Positions 27,254 to 33,721 of a DNA stretch of 52,890 nucleotides are shown piece after piece; the stretch's first letter is position 1, and each line of letters opens with the position of its first letter. This DNA comes from Saprospiraceae bacterium. GTDB lineage: Bacteria > Bacteroidota > Bacteroidia > Chitinophagales > Saprospiraceae. Under the pieces are notes generated by a model. That model searched no databases and was not told where the DNA came from. It was given only the letters and a program-made list of their open reading frames with translations. The position numbers and the translations under genes are program-made. Location of the stretch: positions 1 to 52,890 of the forward strand of contig JAIPBL010000041.1 of NCBI GenBank assembly GCA_021739645.1. Direction: 5' to 3'.

Positions 27254-28120
27254 CTAGTTCAAGCTAAAATAAAGCCCGTGCCGCTGCACCTTGGATTGAA
27301 GGCTTTTAAGGCCCTTATATTTGATTTGGCGGATGCGCTCCTTGCCAACACCCAGCAGCTCACTGATTTCATCGAGGCTGTAGGCTCGGTCACGGCCGAT
27401 CCCGTAAAACATTGCCAATACCTGGGCTTCATTTTCGGGGAGGCTATTTAGGAGCATTTCTACTTCCTTCTGCATAGATTCGTGCTGTACGACCTTTGCG
27501 TCTGGGCGGGGAATGGCATCATCTTCAATGAAATAAGTCAGATCCACGTCCTCGTCATCACCAAGAGGGGCGTCAAGCGAGCTGCACCTACTGTTGGTTG
27601 ACAAGCATTTTTCGACTGAATCAAGGGTCATTTCAACAACGGCAGCAATTTCTTCGAGCGTTGGTTCACGCTCGTAAACTTGCATAAGGTCATCACGGGT
27701 GCGCATGACACGCATCAAGTTTGACTGGTGGTTAAACGGCACCCTGATTTCCCTCGACTTCTCGCCGATGGCTTGAAGGATGCTCTGGCGTATCCACCAA
27801 ACTCCATAGGAAATGAATTTGAAGCCCTTAGTTTCGTCGAAACGTTCTGCCGCCTTCAGAAGACCAAGGTTCCCTTCGTTAATCAAATCGCCCAAGGACA
27901 AACCACAGTTTTGGTACTGTTTGGCTACCGAAATGACGAATTTGAGGTTGCAGTTCACTATTTTTTGAAAGGCATCAAGACTTCCTTCCTTGTATTTCCT
28001 GAACATGTTGACTTCCTGCTCCGGTGTGAGGACATCGTAGCGGGAAACCTCTGTCATGTACTTTTCAAGTGATTTTGCATCCCGGCGAGTAATCGACTGG
28101 GTTATGACTAAAGCTCTCAT
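27254..28120 (-). CDS. RNA polymerase sigma-70 factor, RpoD/SigA family, divergent
   Basis: The 288-residue length and the start MRALVITQSITRRDAKSLEKYM are like the short primary sigma factors of Bacteroidota. Region 1.2 is YDVLTPEQEV, and regions 2.1-2.4 run from NCNLKFVISVAKQYQNCGLSLGDL to FISYGVWWIRQSILQAIGE. Region 4.2 contains SLDEISELLGVGKERIRQIKYKG. The segment after region 2.4, where primary factors of the phylum have a highly conserved R(I/V)VRLPLNK stretch, reads REIRVPFNHQSNL here. That divergence suggests a paralogue or group 2 factor rather than the main housekeeping sigma, though a lineage-specific primary factor is possible. It is transcribed divergently from the TSP3-type lipoprotein gene. 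Confidence 0.85.
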   Translation of the reverse strand: MRALVITQSITRRDAKSLEKYMTEVSRYDVLTPEQEVNMFRKYKEGSLDAFQKIVNCNLKFVISVAKQYQNCGLSLGDLINEGNLGLLKAAERFDETKGFKFISYGVWWIRQSILQAIGEKSREIRVPFNHQSNLMRVMRTRDDLMQVYEREPTLEEIAAVVEMTLDSVEKCLSTNSRCSSLDAPLGDDEDVDLTYFIEDDAIPRPDAKVVQHESMQKEVEMLLNSLPENEAQVLAMFYGIGRDRAYSLDEISELLGVGKERIRQIKYKGLKSLQSKVQRHGLYFSLN

Positions 28121-28543
28121 TGATTAAGATAAATTTACCCTGATACCTTCAGGAATGTTAAATGGAAAGTAGCTTAACGCTTTTTCAGCTCTAAAAGCAA
28201 TTTTTATGTTTGTTTAACGGTAAACAGCTTTCCGGTATTAGAATTTTTATGTTTTATTTTGACTTTTCACAGAAATAACACCTGAACTAACAAAATCACG
28301 TTGCAATAGTTCGCTCTATAACTAACGATTTTTGGTATTATTTTTGCCTTAAACTCATCACTTTTCTTCCACTCATTTTAATTCTGGTTCCTCTTCCATT
28401 CAAATTACACTTTCAAGGCACTTTGCTTTGGCTAAGACAATGTTGAAACTACTTGTTTTACATTTTGGGAAATGTAGTTTCACAATTTTCAAGATACCGT
28501 TTAAACAGTAATTGAATAACAATTACCCCTTTTTTTTAAATCT
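28121..28543. other. AT-rich divergent intergenic region
   Basis: These 423 bases separate the sigma factor gene from the divergent TSP3-type gene and contain no credible ORF or RNA gene. A plus-strand TATTTTTG at 28339-28346 matches the -7 element and could start a leader of about 190 bases. Several A/T runs are present; no clear operator was found. Confidence 0.5.
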
Positions 28544-29347
28544 ATGTTCAACCTAGTTAACACAAAGCTCAAATTTTTCACTTTTTTCTGTATTCCCTTC
28601 ACAATTCTTATGTGCAGTCCAATGATTAGCTGCAAGTCTGAACTTGTATCAAAGGAATCAGATTCACTGCTTGATTTTGATTTGGACGGGGTCCTTGACC
28701 AAGATGACCTTGATGATGATAATGATGGTATTCCAGATGACATTGAAACAACTGCTGATATCGACGGCGATGGTATCCCAAACCATCACGACCGAGATAG
28801 TGATGGAGATGGAATTCCAGACTTGATTGAGGCAACTGGTGTTGACAAAGATGGTGATGGAATCCTTGACCCTTGGGATGAATGGGAAGATGATAACCAT
28901 AATGGCTTTCATGATGAGTACGAAAACGAACCGCTTGTGATAAAATTAGAGACTTCAGATGGAATGTTTCAATGGCAAAGTTTTCACAAGTTTGGAGCAG
29001 TGCTGCTAGACCAAGACAATGACGGAGTTCCTAATTTTTGGGATACTGACAGTGATAATGATGGAATAAGTGACCGTCAGGAAGCCGGAATCAAACTTGA
29101 CACCAACCAAATGGTGGATGCCAACATGGATGGTTTTGATGACCGCCTGGTCGGCCATCTTTATACCCAAGGTGACAAAATGAGCCGTAGTGGCCACCCT
29201 GAATTTGTTCGCCAAGACATAAGCCTATATCAATCCATCTGCAGAGATGGCCGATTTGACTTATTTAATTGCTTTCCTGATATAAATGGCAATGGCAACA
29301 GCCTCCCTGATTTTTTAGATAAAAATTCTGTCAAGATTAAACAGTAA
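28544..29347 (+). CDS. Thrombospondin type 3-like calcium-binding lipoprotein
   Basis: The 267-residue product begins with a hydrophobic segment and a probable lipobox (SPMISC-K, about residues 25-31). It then carries tandem acidic loops DFDLDGVLDQDD, DDDNDGIPDD, DIDGDGIPN, DSDGDGIPDL, DKDGDGILD, and after about 40 residues DQDNDGVPNFWD and DSDNDGISDRQE. These DxDxDG loops are TSP3 repeats, which bind calcium. The C-terminal part (PDINGNGNSLPDFLD) continues the pattern. A surface or periplasmic role is likely; no catalytic domain or T9SS tag is present. Confidence 0.85.
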   Translation: MFNLVNTKLKFFTFFCIPFTILMCSPMISCKSELVSKESDSLLDFDLDGVLDQDDLDDDNDGIPDDIETTADIDGDGIPNHHDRDSDGDGIPDLIEATGVDKDGDGILDPWDEWEDDNHNGFHDEYENEPLVIKLETSDGMFQWQSFHKFGAVLLDQDNDGVPNFWDTDSDNDGISDRQEAGIKLDTNQMVDANMDGFDDRLVGHLYTQGDKMSRSGHPEFVRQDISLYQSICRDGRFDLFNCFPDINGNGNSLPDFLDKNSVKIKQ

Positions 29348-29575
29348 TAATAAAGTTTTTGACCTGCGAATAAGCTGACATCCGTATCATTTTCTGTAGT
29401 CTGAGCGATAGAATATTGACGATAGAATTAAATAGTGATCAACTTTCACGTATCTATTTTTTACCCAAACAAAAACATCATGAATCAACAAGTCAACCAT
29501 CCTATTGGATTCAAAGTCCTTCCCCTAAATATCCTAAAGCCTCATCCACCCTAAGCCATGAAGATTTTAAGAATG
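29348..29575. other. Intergenic region, no gene recognised
   Basis: These 228 bases hold a short direct repeat (CGATAGAAT at two places near 29405 and 29421) and a 24-codon ORF from a lone ATG near 29480 that has no recognisable features. Together with the relic and terminator downstream it forms a gene-poor stretch. Confidence 0.4.
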
Positions 29576-29609
29576 AAAAAGGGCCTTGCAATACTGTCAG
29601 GCCCTTTTT
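29576..29609. terminator. Rho-independent terminator (bidirectional)
   Basis: AAAAAGGGCCT and AGGCCCTTTTT pair perfectly around a 12-base loop. On the minus strand it lies just after the stop codon of the sugar-dehydrogenase relic and was probably that gene's original terminator. Confidence 0.85.
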
Positions 29610-29636
29610 CATTTCGATTGGACTAAATTTCTGAGC

Positions 29637-29881
29637 TTATCGTTCATGGACAATCTTCCAAATTTTACCTTCAACAGAATCGGAAACATAATGCGCCCCG
29701 TCAGGGCCGCAATGGCTAGTCCACAAGGACGGTACTTTGCTTCACCAGGAGAAGCAACAGGCTTTACACCTGCAAAACCATCTGCGAATGCGTCCCATTT
29801 CCCAGCTACTTTACCATTCAAAAAAGGAACAAAGACTACAAAAAAGCCTTTTTGTTCTTGTGGAGAGTGGGTGAAGATATT
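29637..29881 (-). pseudogene. C-terminal relic of a PQQ-dependent sugar dehydrogenase-like protein, frameshifted
   Basis: On the minus strand one frame reads HSPQEQKGFFVVFVPFLNGK and continues AGKWDAFADGFAGVKPVA and SPGEAKYRPCGLAI. A change of frame then gives GPDGAHYVSDSVEGKIWKIV followed by HER and a stop at 29637-29639. The joined text matches the C-terminus of soluble glucose/sorbosone dehydrogenase-type beta-propellers (FVPF.NG...FADGF...SPG.A..RP.GLA.GPDG.LYVSD...G.IWRI). The shift lies in ATT-GC-GGC-CCT near 29712-29716, equivalent to one missing or two additional bases. The frame is closed upstream by stop codons at 29882, so the N-terminal bulk is gone. It follows the acyltransferase gene directly. 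Confidence 0.8.
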
Positions 29882-29908
29882 TTATCATAAAATTCAAATT
29901 AGGATTCG

Positions 29909-31621
29909 TTATGCAGTTTCAAGTTCCATTTCAGCTTTTACAGCATTCCAATCATATCTTTTGTTCAGCTTGTAGTTTTCCAGCCTATTGTTGTAAAAGA
30001 AAAGCAGCTTAAAATCTTGGCTGACCAGTTTGCCATCCTCAAGTACAAGAGGCTTCTCAATATGATAAACTCCCAAGTTCCTCACACCGTCTTCCAATAA
30101 TTTTTGGGGTTCAAAGTATATCTGGTTGGACAGCTTGATTTTGCCGTTTTTGTTCATTTCAATAAGAATGTCCTTGGTCTGCTCAACTATTTCTAGCATC
30201 AGTTCCATTGGGAAAGCGAAGTCATCTGGTGGCAAGCGAAGTATTCCAAACAGGTCGAGATGTGAGTGGATTCTTTGCAAAATATTGAAAGCGGCGTAAG
30301 CAACCACATGGCTCGTCAGGACGATGTTTTCTTTGTGGTAACGCTCTACAAGCCGGTCGGCAAGCATAATGGTGTACTCTGTTTCGCGTTGAAGATTTTC
30401 AGTTACCTTGCCGTCGCCATAGAAATATTCAACTAAGTTGACTGGATGGCCAAAACGGTCGAAGCTGTTGCCGTTTTCATCAACAAAATTCCCCATCACG
30501 TCCAGCGGTTTTCCGAAGGAAAGCGTAATTTCTGAAGGCTGAGAGAAGAAGGTCCAGCCAAATTTCAAGAGTTTCCTTAGGCTGTAGAACTCGTCTTTTG
30601 AGCGCAAGTAACGCTCCTTTCCAACAAAACTGAGGTGCTGCTCAATAAGGTATTTGGCCTCCAAAACAAAGTGATAGCTCAGGACAAGCGGCACGATAAA
30701 TATCTTTTCATCCCGTCCATTTTGATAAATGGTGCGTTGTGCTTCAACGGCAGTGCCGAGCAACCCCATTTTAAGCTTGTTTTCCAAAGCACCTGACCGA
30801 CTGCGAGTGCCTCCGGGGAAGAACAGGCTATTCGTGCTCCGTTGGATACTGAGGTTGGACATCGCCTTTAGTGTTTCCAGGTAAATCGGGTTTTTCTTCC
30901 TTCGGTCCACTCGGTAAGCGCCAAGTCGGTTCATGAAATACGCAGTGTAGCCCGTGTTGTAAAGATTTAGTCCGGCACCGTAGCTGAATGACGGCACACC
31001 TACGATGGTATCTAAGGCATACCCTATCAGCATTGAATCGAGGTTTGAGGAGTGGGTAGGTACAATTATCACGGTGCCTTTGGTCATCAGTGTACGCAGT
31101 TTTTCTACTTCTCCTTTGGTCAGCAGTCTTTCATACACCTTGTACTTAGTACCAAATATTCGCTTCATGTTTCGGCCGGCTGCGGTGTTCAGCAACCGGT
31201 TGAAGAGTACGGTTAGAAACTTGCGGGCGAATAGAAAGGTAGGGATGCGAAAGGTTCCAACTATTTCATCACTGTAACGATGAATGATTCTACGTAAGAG
31301 CGACTCCTCGTTTTCTCGTTTTTCGGCTTCGGAAAGTTGTACATCGGGTTTGCCAAAAAGTTTTTTACTGATTTTTCGCCAAAAGGCCCGGTCTTGGGGT
31401 GGGTCCACCTTCCAGGGTTCCTCCTTCATTCTGATGCGTTCCTGGTAAACTGTCTTGGCAATTACTTCGTTAAGGTCGTCCTCATACAATTTTATGACAC
31501 GACGAAATGTGTATTCGTCAATTTCTTCGATTAAGTTCTTTCGGTCGTCCAACAGCTTATAAATCGGCCATTGGGTCATGTCCGGAATGACGTGCGGATA
31601 TACTTTCGAGCCTTCAGTCAT
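29909..31621 (-). CDS. PlsB/PlsC-like glycerolipid acyltransferase
   Basis: The 570-residue protein contains a glycerolipid acyltransferase core at about 165-330. The catalytic HxxxxD motif is HSSNLD in VPTHSSNLDSMLIGYAL, the second region has 'GAYRVDRRKKNPIYLETL', and the third is FFPGGTRSRSG. In most relatives the third motif has a glutamate (FPEGTRS or FVEGGRS), which is glycine here. The size and C-terminal helical part suggest a glycerol-3-phosphate O-acyltransferase like PlsB rather than a short PlsC. It is the last intact gene of a minus-strand run starting with mrp. Confidence 0.85.
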   Translation of the reverse strand: MTEGSKVYPHVIPDMTQWPIYKLLDDRKNLIEEIDEYTFRRVIKLYEDDLNEVIAKTVYQERIRMKEEPWKVDPPQDRAFWRKISKKLFGKPDVQLSEAEKRENEESLLRRIIHRYSDEIVGTFRIPTFLFARKFLTVLFNRLLNTAAGRNMKRIFGTKYKVYERLLTKGEVEKLRTLMTKGTVIIVPTHSSNLDSMLIGYALDTIVGVPSFSYGAGLNLYNTGYTAYFMNRLGAYRVDRRKKNPIYLETLKAMSNLSIQRSTNSLFFPGGTRSRSGALENKLKMGLLGTAVEAQRTIYQNGRDEKIFIVPLVLSYHFVLEAKYLIEQHLSFVGKERYLRSKDEFYSLRKLLKFGWTFFSQPSEITLSFGKPLDVMGNFVDENGNSFDRFGHPVNLVEYFYGDGKVTENLQRETEYTIMLADRLVERYHKENIVLTSHVVAYAAFNILQRIHSHLDLFGILRLPPDDFAFPMELMLEIVEQTKDILIEMNKNGKIKLSNQIYFEPQKLLEDGVRNLGVYHIEKPLVLEDGKLVSQDFKLLFFYNNRLENYKLNKRYDWNAVKAEMELETA

Positions 31622-31685
31622 TGATATTTTATGGTAATGATTGGTTGCTTTGGTTTGGGGATTCGGTTGAATGAGGAAGGAAATG

Positions 31686-31949
31686 TCAACTAACCTCGAC
31701 GGGGTTTATCGCCTCGACTTGTTTGATACTTGGAATCTTGTTTTTAATAGCGAACTCAATTCCTGCCCGCATGGTCATCACGGACATGTTGCAGTTTTGG
31801 CAATTGCCGAGCCACTTGACCAAGACGGTCATATCATCCGTAACATCCACCACTTCAATATCACCGCCATCCGACAACAAATGTGGGCGGACATCTTCCA
31901 GTGCATCGTTAATCCTTAAAATGAGGTCCGATTTTTCCTGTGTCAACAT
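31686..31949 (-). CDS. NifU-like C-terminal domain protein (Fe-S cluster scaffold)
   Basis: The 87-residue product is a stand-alone NifU C-terminal domain: 'INDALEDVRPHLLSDGGDIEVVDV' followed by the cluster-binding CxxC in GNCQNCNMS and 'TMRAGIEFAIKNKIP'. Such proteins carry or assemble iron-sulfur clusters. Its position 12 bases downstream of a GNAT gene and next to mrp, a Fe-S carrier ATPase, supports this role and suggests one operon. Confidence 0.93.
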   Translation of the reverse strand: MLTQEKSDLILRINDALEDVRPHLLSDGGDIEVVDVTDDMTVLVKWLGNCQNCNMSVMTMRAGIEFAIKNKIPSIKQVEAINPVEVS

Positions 31950-31961
31950 TTATAATTTTTT

Positions 31962-32417
31962 TTAAGCTGGTAGATTGAACATCAAATGGTTGTGATGGGT
32001 GGTGAATCCTAATTTCTGATAAAACTTAATTGCTTTTTCATTGTCCCTCACCGTTTCGAGCATGAAAGCTATGGCTTCATATTCAGGGTTTGTTTTCAAA
32101 AAATCAAAAAAATGAGCACCAACACCTTGACTCCTGGATTCAGGCACGACATAGAGTTCGTCTATGTACAAAATATAACCCGAAAACTCATTGCTCCAAA
32201 ACCGGTTGATAATGCTGTACCCAATCGTTTCACCCTCTTTTTTAAAAATAAATATCTGCCCGTTACTTCCTTTGCTCGTCAGTTTTTCAACGGTTAGGGC
32301 GATTTTCGCTTCGGACATTTTGGTTGGCTTCAGCCCGTCCTTGGTGTATTGGCCAAGCACCATTTTGGTCAAAACTTCGAAATCATCGTTGGAATAATGC
32401 CTGAAAGTCACATCCAT
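31962..32417 (-). CDS. GNAT-family N-acetyltransferase
   Basis: The 151-residue product has the GNAT fold: 'GYILYIDELYVVPESRSQGVGAHFFDFL' gives beta-4 and the acetyl-CoA loop (RSQGVG), and 'NEKAIKFYQKLGFTTHHNHLMF' is the typical C-terminal strand-helix. The substrate is unknown. It lies between mrp (6 bases before its start) and the NifU-like gene (12 bases after its stop), so the three are almost certainly cotranscribed. Confidence 0.92.
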   Translation of the reverse strand: MDVTFRHYSNDDFEVLTKMVLGQYTKDGLKPTKMSEAKIALTVEKLTSKGSNGQIFIFKKEGETIGYSIINRFWSNEFSGYILYIDELYVVPESRSQGVGAHFFDFLKTNPEYEAIAFMLETVRDNEKAIKFYQKLGFTTHHNHLMFNLPA

Positions 32418-32423
32418 ATCGCT

Positions 32424-33518
32424 CTATCCAGTTACGTTTACCACTTTTGTCGGCTCCTTGGATTCATTGCGAAGCGCTACTTGCTTTGCTGTATTTTCGG
32501 CAATTTCCATGAAAGAAGCCGCTATGATTGAATCCTTGTTCAAGACAACAGGCTTCCCGTTATCACCGCCCTCACGGATTCCCTGTACGATAGGCACTTG
32601 CCCCAGCAGCATAGACTCAGACATTTGCGCCAGTTTTTTGCCACCGCCCTCGCCGAACAGAAAATATTTCCGCGCTGGCAAATCTTCCGGCGTAAACCAA
32701 GCCATGTTTTCCACCACCCCAAATATCGGCACATTGACCGAAGGTAATAAAAACATGTTCATCGCCTTTACAGCATCTGCTACGGCAACTTCCTGCGGGG
32801 TTGTGACCATAACCGCTCCTGTCACTGGAACAGTTTGCACGAGTGTAAGTTGAATATCCCCGGTGCCTGGAGGGAGGTCAACTATTAGATAATCGAGGTC
32901 TGGCCAGAGCACATCATTGAAAAACTGCTTGATGATTGCACCCAACCTTGGCCCACGAAGCACCACCGCCTGTTCTGGTTCGATGATGAACCCGATGGAC
33001 ATTACCGGCAGGTCGTAGGCCATCAAGGGGATGATTTTTGGTTGGCCATGTACATCTTGAATGCGGGGCCGTTGACCTTGCAAACCAAGCATGGTTGGGA
33101 TGGAAGGGCCATAAAGGTCAGCATCCACAAGTCCAACTTTTGCCCCTAGGCGTTGAAGTCCCAGTGCCAAATTGACGGAAACGGTGGATTTGCCCACGCC
33201 GCCTTTGCCGGAGGCGACGGCGATGATGTTTTTGATTTGTGGAACGGAACTGGCGGATTCCTGAGAATCCGGCGTTTTTGTTGCCACATGGACATTAACT
33301 TCGGCTTGTGGGTAAACTTCCTTGATGGTTGCTACGCAATCAAAAATAAGATTGGACTTGTGCGGGCTGTTGAGCGAAGGCAGCACAAGTGAAAAATTTA
33401 CGTTGTTACCTTCTGTGAGCAGGTTTTCGACCATCCGGGCCGAAATCAAGTCCTTGCCCGAGGCGGGGTCTTTCACCTTGTAAAGTGCTTCTACAATTTG
33501 TTGCTTGTCAATTTCCAT
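32424..33518 (-). CDS. Mrp/NBP35-family iron-sulfur cluster carrier ATPase
   Basis: The 364-residue product has an N-terminal DUF59/MIP18-like domain (residues 1-85, 'VEALYKVKDPASGKDLISA') and a P-loop ATPase with deviant Walker A ASGKGGVGKSTVSVNLA, 'VGLVDADLYGPSIP' and 'DYLIVDLPPGTGD'. The usual C-terminal CxxC pair is absent: the region reads ENMAWFTPEDLPARKYFLFG, and the whole protein has only one cysteine. It heads an operon with GNAT and NifU-like genes. Confidence 0.92.
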   Translation of the reverse strand: MEIDKQQIVEALYKVKDPASGKDLISARMVENLLTEGNNVNFSLVLPSLNSPHKSNLIFDCVATIKEVYPQAEVNVHVATKTPDSQESASSVPQIKNIIAVASGKGGVGKSTVSVNLALGLQRLGAKVGLVDADLYGPSIPTMLGLQGQRPRIQDVHGQPKIIPLMAYDLPVMSIGFIIEPEQAVVLRGPRLGAIIKQFFNDVLWPDLDYLIVDLPPGTGDIQLTLVQTVPVTGAVMVTTPQEVAVADAVKAMNMFLLPSVNVPIFGVVENMAWFTPEDLPARKYFLFGEGGGKKLAQMSESMLLGQVPIVQGIREGGDNGKPVVLNKDSIIAASFMEIAENTAKQVALRNESKEPTKVVNVTG

Positions 33519-33541
33519 ACGATAATTTTTGTTTTACTCCG

Positions 33542-33549
33542 CAAAGGTA
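33542..33549 (-). promoter_or_regulatory. Candidate -7 element of mrp
   Basis: On the minus strand this reads TACCTTTG, 24 bases upstream of the mrp start. The identical element occurs on the opposite strand for ribF at 33709-33716. Confidence 0.45.
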
Positions 33550-33554
33550 ACACG

Positions 33555-33682
33555 ATTGCGGATTTGGGGTTATCGATTGCATATCCGGATTCATGCAATT
33601 TGAATCACACCGAGTTTGTTTGGTATTTTATAATGGTGTTCGCATTCGGTCTTCAAAAAAAGTGTGTCAGCAAATCCGCAAT
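33555..33682. repeat. Inverted repeat in the mrp-ribF divergent region
   Basis: ATTGCGGATTTG at 33555-33566 and CAAATCCGCAAT at 33671-33682 are perfect 12-base reverse complements separated by 104 bases. Further AATCCG words follow the right copy (CAATCCGAATTC, CAATCCGAAATCC). Confidence 0.5.
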
Positions 33683-33708
33683 CCGAATTCCACAATCCGA
33701 AATCCTAT

Positions 33709-33716
33709 TACCTTTG
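33709..33716 (+). promoter_or_regulatory. Candidate -7 element of the ribF fusion gene
   Basis: TACCTTTG ends only five bases before the ATG at 33722. If used, the mRNA would be almost leaderless. Confidence 0.45.
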
Positions 33717-33721
33717 CCCAC

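Noticed and set aside
28121-28543. Possible small RNA or riboswitch in the divergent region
   Set aside because: No conserved riboswitch core or stable hairpin with a U tract was visible; only a -7-like box.
29586-29975. 129-codon plus-strand frame between the TSP3 and acyltransferase genes
   Set aside because: It lies antisense to the sugar-dehydrogenase relic, whose minus-strand frames have clear family resemblance.
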